Program-made: the position numbers and the translations under genes
The notes under the pieces: generated by a model
What the model saw: the letters and a program-made list of their open reading frames with translations, nothing else
Databases searched by the model: none
Told to the model about the DNA's origin: nothing
In this document: piece by piece, positions 1 to 7,800 of the stretch
Numbering within the stretch: position 1 is the first letter of the stretch
Layout: the number at the start of each line of letters is the position of its first letter
Source of the DNA: SIG598 sp045538015
GTDB taxonomy: Bacteria; Bacillota; Clostridia; Oscillospirales; Acutalibacteraceae
NCBI GenBank assembly: GCA_045538015.1
Contig: JAZSQO010000098.1
Span: 1 to 17,863, forward strand
Length of the DNA: 17,863 nt
Direction of reading: 5' to 3'

Positions 1-137
1 AGTCAGATTTTCTGTCAGACGATACAAAAAGCGGAACCAATACTTTGTGTATTGGTGAGCATTTTTGTGAAGTATGACGGAAAAGATGCAAGCAAGATCG
101 TGCTTAAGTTCTAAAACGGGAATTGTGCGGTGTTGCC
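1..137. mobile_element. MITE-like repeat, copy 1 (left end outside the window)
   Basis: These 137 bases align without gaps to 10338-10474, with about 13 mismatches (roughly 90% identity), six of them clustered just inside the right end. The right end reads AATTGTGCGGTGTTGCC, the same terminal sequence that forms an inverted repeat with the left end of the complete copy. The left terminus is not in the window. The bases after the right end are TAAA rather than the TTAA seen at copy 2, so the site is either degenerate or a different target. No transposase is encoded. It lies just downstream of the niaR terminator and in the same orientation as copy 2. The MITE assignment rests on size, terminal inverted repeats and having two copies; the family is not identified. 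Confidence 0.75.
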
Positions 138-149
138 TAAAATGAAAAG

Positions 150-185
150 CCCGCAGTTTCAAGGATTGCTCCTCAAAACTGCGGG
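150..185 (-). terminator. Rho-independent terminator of the nadABC-niaR operon
   Basis: A 10-bp perfect stem (150-159 with 176-185, CCCGCAGTTT/AAACTGCGGG) encloses a 16-nt loop that can itself pair AGGA with TCCT. Read on the minus strand the stem is followed by CTTTTCATTTT. It begins 20 bases after the niaR stop codon, the expected place for the end of this operon. Confidence 0.85.
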
Positions 186-205
186 TATTGTATTGGAAAT
201 CGGTA

Positions 206-718
206 TCAGATTTCCGGAACGATATAATTGCGTTCCTCAAGTGCTTTTTCGATCCGGTCAAGAACTTCCTCCGAATCGGCACGGATGGTATGATAATGAT
301 ATCCGCCGGTGATGTTCATCAGCTCGGTTGATTTGCCGCTCCGAACACCTTCGATGAACTGCTTTACATGAAGCCGTGAAAAAATGTTGAGGCTGGCGAC
401 AACTCTGCCGTACACCTTGTGCCACACGAACACATCCACCACCGTACCGCCCAGATCGACTATCAGGTTGAGCTCATCCTCGGTCTGTTCGGTGGTATGC
501 CTGATTTTGAATACCCGTTCCGCGAGAGGGGTGTTCTGAATAACATAACCGCTGTGAGTAGATAAAATATCAAAGCCAGCCGCCTTAAGCACAGAAATAT
601 CCTGCACTATGATCTGTCTGGATACGCCGAATTTGTCGGAAAGCACACCTCCGGATACCGGCTTTTGCTCTGACATAAGGTAATTGGCGATTTCCTTTCT
701 TCTTTCGTCTGCTTTCAT
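206..718 (-). CDS. niaR: NiaR-type transcriptional repressor of NAD synthesis (HTH plus 3H domain)
   Basis: A 170-residue DNA-binding repressor of the NiaR/YrxA family, which blocks NAD biosynthesis and niacin uptake genes when nicotinate is present. Residues 5-55 form a winged helix-turn-helix (VSGGVLSDKFGVSRQIIVQD), and residues 70-167 form the 3H ligand domain. His74, Glu82, His141 and His143 have exactly the spacing of the metal-binding residues known in the Thermotoga NiaR, so the site appears intact. The ATG at 718 is chosen because AGGGGTG precedes it at good spacing; an in-frame extension to 883 would run into nadC and has no such site. The gene is last in the nadA-nadB-nadC-niaR operon, 32 bp after nadC, so it should control its own synthesis through the operator before nadA. 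Confidence 0.93.
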   Translation of the reverse strand: MKADERRKEIANYLMSEQKPVSGGVLSDKFGVSRQIIVQDISVLKAAGFDILSTHSGYVIQNTPLAERVFKIRHTTEQTEDELNLIVDLGGTVVDVFVWHKVYGRVVASLNIFSRLHVKQFIEGVRSGKSTELMNITGGYHYHTIRADSEEVLDRIEKALEERNYIVPEI

Positions 719-750
719 GTTTTCACCCCTTTCTGAGGACTTGCCATGGA

Positions 751-1602
751 TCAGATCGCGTGGAGATTTTTCAGCGAGAGATCCAGAATCGGCGAAGAGT
801 GGGTCAGCGCACCGCTCGATATATAGTCCACACCGATATCCACAAGCTTCGCGACATTTTCCTTTGTTACATTGCCGCTGCATTCGGTTTCGGCCTTGCC
901 CGCGGTGAGCCGCACGGCTTCTCTCATATCCTCAACGCTCATGTTGTCGAGCATGATAATATCGGCGCCGGCCTCCAGAGCTTCTTTTACCATATCGAGA
1001 TTTTCCACTTCGATTTCGATCTTGCGCACAAAGGGAGCGTATTCCTTTGCCATGCGGATAGCCGCGCCTACTCCTCCGGCTGCGCCGATGTGGTTGTCCT
1101 TCAGGAGAATGCCATCGCTGAGATTATATCGGTGGTTGCAGCCGCCCCCCACCTTAACGGCGTATTTTTCAAAGATACGCATACCGGGAGTGGTCTTGCG
1201 GGTGTCAAGGAGCTTTGTCTTGCTGCCCTTCAGCAGGTCGGCAATGGCGCGGGTATAGGTGGCGATGCCGCTCATGCGCTGCAGATAGTTGAGAGCGGTG
1301 CGCTCACCGGAAAGAAGAACGCGGATATCGCCGCGAATAACGCCCAGCTTCTGCCCCTTGGCGACCTTATCGCCGTCCGCGCAGGTAAAGGATACCTCTG
1401 TTTTTTCGTCAAGCAGCTGGAAAACTCTCTTGAACACATCAAGACCGGCGATCACGCCATCCTCCTTGCATATCAGCTCCACTTCACCGAGCTGATAGTG
1501 AGGCATGACCGAATTGGTGGAAATATCCTCGCTGGTAATGTCCTCTTTGAGCGCCAGCAAAATAAGATCATCTGCGTTCAGCTTCATTGTAATGCTATTC
1601 AT
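751..1602 (-). CDS. nadC: Nicotinate-nucleotide pyrophosphorylase (quinolinate phosphoribosyltransferase)
   Basis: A 283-residue cytosolic enzyme, normal length for the family, that converts quinolinate and PRPP to nicotinate mononucleotide, CO2 and pyrophosphate, the third step of de novo NAD synthesis. Visible motifs are SGERTALNYLQRMSG (98-112), DTRKTTPGMR (133-142), the GGGCNHRYNLSDGILLKDNH block (152-171), EVE (198-200), DIIMLDN (214-220) and DYISSGALTHS (259-269). These cover the PRPP and quinolinate pocket of the type II phosphoribosyltransferase barrel. The start at 1602 has AAGGAG ten bases upstream; it overlaps the nadB stop by 8 bp, which suggests translational coupling. A second Met five codons in is a less likely start. 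Confidence 0.96.
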   Translation of the reverse strand: MNSITMKLNADDLILLALKEDITSEDISTNSVMPHYQLGEVELICKEDGVIAGLDVFKRVFQLLDEKTEVSFTCADGDKVAKGQKLGVIRGDIRVLLSGERTALNYLQRMSGIATYTRAIADLLKGSKTKLLDTRKTTPGMRIFEKYAVKVGGGCNHRYNLSDGILLKDNHIGAAGGVGAAIRMAKEYAPFVRKIEIEVENLDMVKEALEAGADIIMLDNMSVEDMREAVRLTAGKAETECSGNVTKENVAKLVDIGVDYISSGALTHSSPILDLSLKNLHAI

Positions 1603-2869
1603 GGCTTTGTTTCTCCTTTTCGATTGCGGCCAGAACCGATTCTTTGTAATTCTCCTGATATCCGTCGTAGTCGGACGGATCAATATGTATCAGGTCAGGC
1701 TGGCTTGCCGCTGTGTAATTTGCCGTGATGTGACTTGCGGCGCGTCCGGCAAAAACAAGGCTTTCCAGCAGAGAATTGCTCGCCAGCCTGTTTCGTCCGT
1801 GAACACCGTTGCAGGCCGTTTCGCCCGCTGCGTACAGCCGCTCCATAGAAGTTTTGCTGTGCCGGTCAACATCAACACCGCCCATAAAGTAATGCTGAGA
1901 CGGAACGACGGGAATAGGCTCCTTTGTCACATCGTAGCCTTCCTCAAGACAGCGCTGATAAATATTTGGGAAATGACTGCGGATCTCCTCCTCCGGTATG
2001 GGTGCCATGGAAAGCCACACGTGCTCTGTGCCTTCCTTTTTCATTTCCTCAAAGATGGCGTTTGCCACCACATCCCTTGGCAGCAGCTCGTTGACGAACC
2101 GTTCTCCTTTGGAGTTGAGCAGAACGGCACCTTCGCCGCGCACCGATTCAGAGATCAGGAAGGCCCGCCCGTCCTTTTTTGTGTAAAGAGTTGTCGGGTG
2201 AATCTGGATGTAATCAATGTGGCGCAGCTTGATATCATGCTTCAGAGCCAGCGCCAGAGCGTCGCCCGTCAGGTGACGCTGGTTGGTGGAATGGGCAAAC
2301 AGTCCGCCGATTCCGCCGGTTGCAAGCACGGTGTAATCGGCGGTGATGCTCACGTATTCTCCGTCCGCATCATGGCCGACAATTCCAAAGCAGGTATTTT
2401 CACGGCAGACCAGATCCACCATTGTGAAGTTTTCGATCAGCGTGATATTATTCCGCTTTCTTACTGTTTCGAGCAAGTGCGAAGTGATCTCTTTTCCCGT
2501 TTCATCCTTATGGAAAAGGATGCGAGGCCTTGAATGAGCGCCTTCACGGGTGTAGTCAAAATCCTCGCCGTTTTTCTTGAAGCGCACTCCAAAGGAAACA
2601 AGATCTTCGATAACTCCTCTGGAATCACGGATCATGATATCAACCGACTCGGGAGTGTTCTCGTAGTGTCCGGCGCGCATGGTGTCCTCGTAGAAGGAAT
2701 CGTAATCCCCTTCGTCGCGCAGAACACAGATGCCGCCCTGCGCAAGGTAAGAGTTGCTGTTGGGCGCGTCACTCTTGGTCACGATGGTTATTTTCTTTTC
2801 TTCCGGCAGATTCAGCGCGCAGTAAAGGCCTGCCACACCGCAGCCGACGATCAATACATCAGTTTTCAT
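1595..2869 (-). CDS. nadB: L-aspartate oxidase
   Basis: A 424-residue FAD enzyme oxidising L-aspartate to iminoaspartate, the substrate of NadA. It has an N-terminal dinucleotide fold GCGVAGLY (9-16), the SYLAQGG flavin motif (40-46), TREGAHSR (107-114), IQIHPT (221-226), ESVRGEGA (241-248), PRDVVANAI (264-272), QHYFMGGV (325-332) and NRLASNSLLE (360-369). By alignment with the E. coli enzyme, Glu109, His224, Arg266, His326 and Arg361 fill the active-site positions. At 424 residues it is about 115 shorter than E. coli NadB and lacks the C-terminal helical domain, keeping the FAD and capping domains; other clostridial NadB proteins are thought to be short too. The ATG lies 4 bp after the nadA stop with only a weak, distant GGAG, so coupling to nadA translation is likely. 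Confidence 0.95.
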   Translation of the reverse strand: MKTDVLIVGCGVAGLYCALNLPEEKKITIVTKSDAPNSNSYLAQGGICVLRDEGDYDSFYEDTMRAGHYENTPESVDIMIRDSRGVIEDLVSFGVRFKKNGEDFDYTREGAHSRPRILFHKDETGKEITSHLLETVRKRNNITLIENFTMVDLVCRENTCFGIVGHDADGEYVSITADYTVLATGGIGGLFAHSTNQRHLTGDALALALKHDIKLRHIDYIQIHPTTLYTKKDGRAFLISESVRGEGAVLLNSKGERFVNELLPRDVVANAIFEEMKKEGTEHVWLSMAPIPEEEIRSHFPNIYQRCLEEGYDVTKEPIPVVPSQHYFMGGVDVDRHSKTSMERLYAAGETACNGVHGRNRLASNSLLESLVFAGRAASHITANYTAASQPDLIHIDPSDYDGYQENYKESVLAAIEKEKQSHE

Positions 2870-2873
2870 ATTC

Positions 2874-3773
2874 TTATTTCGCAAGCTCCAGCATTCTGTC
2901 AAGGGGGATAAGCGCCTTACGGCGAATATCCTCACTGATTTCCACGGTACGATCTTCATTTTCCAGAACAGAAAGAACGCTCGCAAGAGTGTTCAGCTTC
3001 ATGTCCGCGCAGCAGGGATGAGGATTCGGAAAGAAAAAGCGTTTGTCGGGACTGTCGGCAAGCAGCTTGTACTCCACTCCGTCCTCGGTGCACACGATAA
3101 ACTCCGAGGCGGTACTGCCTTTCGCGTACTCGATGATCTCCGCGGTGCTGCCGATGAAGTCGGACAGGGCGATGATCTCCGCCTCGCATTCGGGGTGTGA
3201 CAGAACCGGCGCGTTGGGATGCCGGTTCTTTTCCGCTGTTACCTGTTCCGCAGTGACAGCGGCGTGGATAGGACAGCAGCCGTCATTGAGGATGATGTTC
3301 TTCTCCGGAACCTGTTCGGCGACATATCTGCCGAGATTGCGGTCCGGAACGAAAAATATGTTTTTATTCGAGAGTGACTTTACTATTTTGACGGCGTTGG
3401 AGGATGTGACACACACATCGCTCCGGCACTTCAGCTCCGCCGTGGAATTTATGTAGCAGACAACCGCCAGATCATCGTACTTTGCGCGCATCTCCTCAAT
3501 GCGCCCGGGTGCGACCATGTGAGCCATGGGGCAATCGGCGGTGAGATCGGGCATGAGCACCTTTTTATCGGGGTTGAGGATTTTGGCGCTCTCCCCCATA
3601 AAGGACACACCGCAGAACACAAGGATATCCGCGGTGCTCTGCTTTGCAGCCTTTGCGAGATAAAACGAGTCGCCGACATAGTCAGCGATTTCCTGCACCT
3701 CGCCGGGAGCATAATAATGAGCGAGAACGATCGCGTTCTTTTCGGCCTTCAGCTGTTCGATCTGTTTTTTCAT
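2874..3773 (-). CDS. nadA: Quinolinate synthase (4Fe-4S)
   Basis: A 299-residue iron-sulfur dehydratase condensing iminoaspartate with dihydroxyacetone phosphate to give quinolinate. It starts with the conserved LAHYYAPGEVQEIADYVGDS (17-36). Candidate cluster ligands are Cys81 (ADCPMA), Cys167 in DGCCPIH, and Cys254 or Cys255 in PHPCCADMK. Other family motifs are FCGVSFMGESAKIL (53-66), YINSTAELK (107-115), VTSSNA (122-127) and FFPNPHP (247-253). The length fits the short three-domain bacterial form. It is the first gene of the NAD operon; AAAGGA lies upstream of the ATG. The promoter and operator at 3818-3859 put the whole operon under likely NiaR control. Confidence 0.96.
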   Translation of the reverse strand: MKKQIEQLKAEKNAIVLAHYYAPGEVQEIADYVGDSFYLAKAAKQSTADILVFCGVSFMGESAKILNPDKKVLMPDLTADCPMAHMVAPGRIEEMRAKYDDLAVVCYINSTAELKCRSDVCVTSSNAVKIVKSLSNKNIFFVPDRNLGRYVAEQVPEKNIILNDGCCPIHAAVTAEQVTAEKNRHPNAPVLSHPECEAEIIALSDFIGSTAEIIEYAKGSTASEFIVCTEDGVEYKLLADSPDKRFFFPNPHPCCADMKLNTLASVLSVLENEDRTVEISEDIRRKALIPLDRMLELAK

Positions 3774-3817
3774 TTGCGACTTTCCTTTATCTCTCGAACT
3801 TCATTGTTTACGTGTAT

Positions 3818-3846
3818 AGCATAACACATTGCTTTACATCTGTCAA
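3818..3846 (-). promoter_or_regulatory. Sigma-A type promoter of the nadABC-niaR operon
   Basis: On the minus strand there is a perfect -35 TTGACA (3841-3846), a 17-bp spacer and a -10 TATGCT (3818-3823), which reads on as TATGCTATA. The -10 lies about 45 bp before the nadA start codon. The -35 is inside the inverted repeat described separately. Confidence 0.85.
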
Positions 3847-3859
3847 GTTATCTGTAAAG
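3832..3859. promoter_or_regulatory. Probable NiaR operator before nadA
   Basis: A perfect 7-bp inverted repeat, CTTTACA at 3832-3838 and TGTAAAG at 3853-3859, is separated by 14 bp and covers the -35 hexamer. A dyad over the -35 is what a repressor site needs, and the operon encodes NiaR. The assignment to NiaR is inference from position and context; I cannot score it against the published NiaR motif. Confidence 0.65.
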
Positions 3860-3985
3860 TTATGTTTGGAGATAATGTACTGTTCGCCGCTCGTCTATTA
3901 GTGCAAAGCAACCAAAAAGCATGGCAACAGAGAAGAAATCAGAACGCAGCAAGCAAAATCAATGTGCTGTTTTTTCACACATTCA

Positions 3986-4015
3986 GTCACATTGCGACCG
4001 CCTTCGGCATAATAT
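3986..4015 (+). promoter_or_regulatory. SigE-like sporulation promoter for sigK
   Basis: GTCACATT (3986-3993), a 14-bp spacer and CATAATAT (4008-4015) closely match the mother-cell SigE consensus (a GTCATATT-like -35 and CATACAAT-like -10). The match lies 37 bp before the sigK GTG start. In Bacillus subtilis sigK is switched on by SigE, so the position makes sense. No comparably good sigma-A promoter was seen in the gap. Confidence 0.55.
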
Positions 4016-4052
4016 TGTATAGGCTTTTTATACTTTGCTGTGGGGTGATCTC

Positions 4053-4739
4053 GTGGACTTATTTCAGATTCTTTCAACGACCTTCCGGGAGCTTTACTAC
4101 ATAATTCTCGGCGTATCCTCCGGCGGCTCCTTTCCGCGCAAGCTGACCGCCGAGGAGGAGGCACACTACCTGCTGCGGCTTGCGGACGGCGATCAGCTGG
4201 CTCGAACCAAGCTAATCGAGCACAATCTCCGGCTGGTGTCCCACATCACAAGAAAGTACTTTCTCAGCCAGACCGATTCGGAGGATGTGCTGTCCGTTGG
4301 AACCATCGGTCTCATCAAGGCCGTTGACAGCTACAGCCCGGATAAATGCCGGAAGTTTTCCTCCTTTGCCGCAAGGTGCATTGAAAACGAGTGTCTGATG
4401 TACCTCCGGGGCGCAAAGAAAACCTCGCTGAACGTTTCCATATCCGAGCCTATCGACACCGACAAGAACGGCAACGAGCTGACCATTCTCGACATCATCT
4501 CCTGCGAGGATACCATCGCCGACGACCTTGACACAAAGCTGAAATGCCAGATGCTCAGCCGATTTATCGACCGGCTGGAGGATCAGCGCGAGGCGGAGAT
4601 AATCCGCCTGCGATACGGCCTTGACGGCTCCGAGCCTCTTACGCAGAAGGAGATAGCCGCGATGATGAACATTTCTCGCTCATATGTATCGCGCATTGAG
4701 AAAAAAGCCCTCGAGGAGCTTCGTGAGATGTTCGGATAA
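4053..4739 (+). CDS. sigK: Pro-sigma-K, late mother-cell sporulation sigma factor
   Basis: A 228-residue sigma-70 family factor very similar in layout to Bacillus SigK, which drives late mother-cell genes (coat, cortex, lysis). It has a hydrophobic N-terminal pro-sequence (about 1-22), LIEHNLRLVSHI and the region 2 core (54-120, including SVGTIGLIKAVDSYS and FAARCIENECLMYLRG), and a region 4 helix-turn-helix with the typical ISRSYVSRIEKKAL (207-220). The pro-sequence implies activation by a SpoIVFB-like membrane protease. The start is taken as GTG 4053 because GGGGTG sits five bases upstream; a TTG at 4035 is in frame but lacks a site. The gene is continuous, so there is no skin-type element inside it. 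It is divergent from nadA and convergent with the c-di-GMP gene. Confidence 0.93.
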   Translation: MDLFQILSTTFRELYYIILGVSSGGSFPRKLTAEEEAHYLLRLADGDQLARTKLIEHNLRLVSHITRKYFLSQTDSEDVLSVGTIGLIKAVDSYSPDKCRKFSSFAARCIENECLMYLRGAKKTSLNVSISEPIDTDKNGNELTILDIISCEDTIADDLDTKLKCQMLSRFIDRLEDQREAEIIRLRYGLDGSEPLTQKEIAAMMNISRSYVSRIEKKALEELREMFG

Positions 4740-4758
4740 CTTCTCCCGGCCAAAAGGC

Positions 4759-4795
4759 AAAACCGGCCGCCGCGTTCTTCGCGGCAGCCGGTTTT
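4759..4795. terminator. Bidirectional terminator between sigK and the c-di-GMP gene
   Basis: Arms 4759-4774 and 4780-4795 form a 16-bp stem (AAAACCGGC at the base, one C-A mismatch) around the loop TTCTT. The base is A/T-rich on both sides: the plus strand runs out through TTTTT, the minus strand through TTTTGCCTTTT. The two genes end at 4739 and 4813, so one hairpin serves both. Confidence 0.9.
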
Positions 4796-4812
4796 TGAAT
4801 ACGGAATCAATG

Positions 4813-7800
4813 CTAAATCAGAACAGCCGAACCGTAGGCTTTGACGGGAGAGCCGTTTTCGTCAAACTCCGTAGTGTAGCGCACACGGAACATGACCCGC
4901 TCGGAGGTGAGAGGAATATCCGCGCTCTGCTCGGCAATGCCCTTTTCGATGTTTCGGTGCATCTGGCGGTACATATCAGCCACCTCGGGCGGGAAGATGC
5001 CCATTTCGATGGCCGGTTCGGGATAGTTGCACACGATAGGCGGCAGCCCAAGGTCGCGCATACAGCGGAAGCAGAGCTTCATTATCTTTGTCTTTACGTC
5101 ATATTCCCAGTAATAGATATTGGCCTGCTCGCTGGCGGTTTTGAACAGGCGTTCCCGGTGGAGAGCCTCGGCTACTGTCAGCTTCTCGGAGGTAATATTG
5201 CGGATGGATTCGTAGAACACATATATTCCGCTTCCGCCATGTCCGATGACCCGCACATAGCTTCGCACACATACGCGGTCAGGAACATCGTCGGAGATCC
5301 TCCTCCAGCATTCGCACTCCTCCTCTTCCCCGGACTGAATGGCGCGTTCGAGCATCTGGGTGTATTTTTCCTTGCTCTCCTCGTCATACAGCTCCAGCGG
5401 GTCGGTGTGGATGATGTCCATTTCGGTGATATCTCCGCCCAGCTCCCTGAGGAATTTCTGGTTTACCCGGAGAACCTCAGCCTTGCCGTCCTGATAGGAG
5501 AAAATCTTGGCCGCTCCCACAAAGCTGTTAAACATGAGGGTCTCCTGAGATTCCGGATCCCAGAATTTTATGGAGTCGAAGTCATCTATAACTTCCGCCG
5601 CCGAATGGGTGCGGCTGATGTCGGAATTCATAAGCAGCCGCTCGTATTCGCTCTCCGAAACGGGCTTGGAATAAAGATAGCCCTGCATGAAATAGCAGCC
5701 TATACTGCGCAGGTAATCGGCCTGATGCTGTTTTTCCACGCCCTCGGCTATGACCGGCAGGTTGAGCCACTTGGCCATGCGCACTATGGTACTTAGCACG
5801 ATGCCGCTGCGGTTGTTGGTCTCGTTCTGCTCGAGGAAGCGCATATCCAGCTTGAGGATGTCCATGTCGATATCCTTGAGCACATTGAGGGAAGAATATC
5901 CGCTGCCGAAGTCGTCCATTTCCACCACGTAGCCGCAGCTGTGCAGCTTGTCGATTATGTCGGCGGCATACTGGTTGCTGCCCGCGATGACCGTTTCGGT
6001 TATCTCAATGCGCACATAGGCCGCGTCAACATCATGGCGACGGCGGATCTCCTCCAGCCGGTCAACAAAGCCGTGCTGCAGCAGATCGTGGCGGGTCAGG
6101 TTCACGGAGATGGGCACGATGTCCATGCCCTTGTCCAGACACCTGCGCTGGAAGGCGCACACCTGCTCAAAGACAAACAGGTCAAGCTTGGAGATAAAGC
6201 CGTTCTTTTCAAAGATGGGGATAAAGGAGCCGGGCAGGATCATGCCGCGCTCCGGATGCTTCCAGCGCACCAGAGCCTCCGCTCCCACCAGCTTTCCGGT
6301 GCTGTGGTTATACTGGGGCTGGAAGTATACAAGAAACTGCTCCTCGGCCAGAGCGGAGGTCATCATGCCGACGATCTCCTGCTCGCTTATCATGGCGTCC
6401 CGCAGCTCCTCGGTGTAATAGCTGTATTTGTTGGCATAGCTGCCCTTTATGGAGGACTGGGCGAGAATGGCACGGTCGATCATGGCGTCCACCGACAGCT
6501 GCTCGGCGCCGGTGACATAGATCCCTGCGTTGCTGACCACCTCAGAGGCCAGCTCGTACCGGGCTATGGCGTCGAGGTAACGGTTGATGAAGCGCTCCAG
6601 CTCCTCGCCGCTTTTCCTTACAAAGGCTACAAATCGATCCGAGCCGATGCGGCAGGCGATGCCCTCCTTGCCCATTTCCTCGGCGATGACATCCGCCACA
6701 TAAATAAGCAGGCGGTCGCCCTCGGCAATGCCGAACATATCGTTGATGGCCTTGAAGCGAAGGATGTCAAAGAAGACCACCGCGTATTCGCCGCCGGATA
6801 TTTCATCCGGATGCTTGAGCATGGCCAGCTCCACAGCGCGGTTGAAGGCGTTGCGGGTGAGCAGGCCGGTAAGCTCATCGTATTCCGCGATTCGTCTGAG
6901 CCGTCGGTTGGAAACAATCTCGTCGTTTATGTCGGTGATGGTGATGGAGATGTGGCTGTCTCCCGCCGCGCGGATGACGCCCACGCGATACCAGCGCCAG
7001 ATGCCGTCCCGGGTCTTGAGGAAGTACTGCTCGAAGCTGGCCTCCGACGACTTGGAAAGGCTGGCGTCGGTCAGCGTCTTGCGAAGCCTGGCCGCCGTCT
7101 CCGCAGAGGACACTCCGTCCTCGTAAAAAACATCCCATATATGCCGGGAGTCAAAATTTGCGTCAAACAGCTCTCTTATGATATTGGGGTACTCATATGT
7201 GGAATTGAGGATGTTGAGCCGGATAAAGGCACTATAGTCAAATATCGCCGCCACATTTCCTTCAGAGCCGTCGCTGCCGTCTGCTTCGTTCTCAGTACTG
7301 TCCGTCATTTCGGGCTGGTAGATCGTGTAGCAGTCTCCGCCGGATCTCTTGGTGCAGTACATCGCTATATCCGCCTTGCGGTACAGCTCTCCGAAGCTGG
7401 TGCCGTCCCGGGGACTGACCGTCACTCCGAGGCTGGCCGAAAGGTACATTCCGTTGGGCAGGGAATGTCTTGTAAGCACGCAGATATGCTTTGCCAGCCG
7501 CTCTATGGCCGCGGAATCGGCCACGTCACGCAGGCAGATCATAAATTCATCGCCGCCGATGCGGCCGATGATGTCCTCCTTGCGCAGACCCTGACGCAGC
7601 TTTTTCACGATATCCACCAGCATATTGTCGCCCATGATATGGCCGTAGGTATCGTTGAGCCGCTTGAAGCCGTCGATGTCCAGCATGATGAAGGCGTGGG
7701 TATCCCCTCCGGAGGCCATCTGATCCACCGCCTGCTCAAGGGCATGGCGGTTGACGGCACCTGTGAGCGAGTCGGTTTCAGCCTGACCGATCAGCTCCAG

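Noticed and set aside
760..1728. A 322-codon plus-strand open frame opposite nadC
   Set aside because: It is antisense to a complete nadC with all motifs and has no recognisable domain of its own.
4035..4052. TTG at 4035 as the sigK start
   Set aside because: It has no ribosome-binding site, whereas GTG at 4053 follows GGGGTG at suitable spacing and gives a pro-sequence of normal length.
3774..4052. A riboswitch or other structured leader in the nadA-sigK gap
   Set aside because: Beyond the two promoters and the operator dyad I could find no stable stem set or known aptamer core in this gap.
3898..4164. An 88-codon minus-strand open frame in the nadA-sigK gap
   Set aside because: It overlaps the sigK start and its promoter on the opposite strand, is unusually Arg-rich, and has no ribosome site or homology that I recognise.
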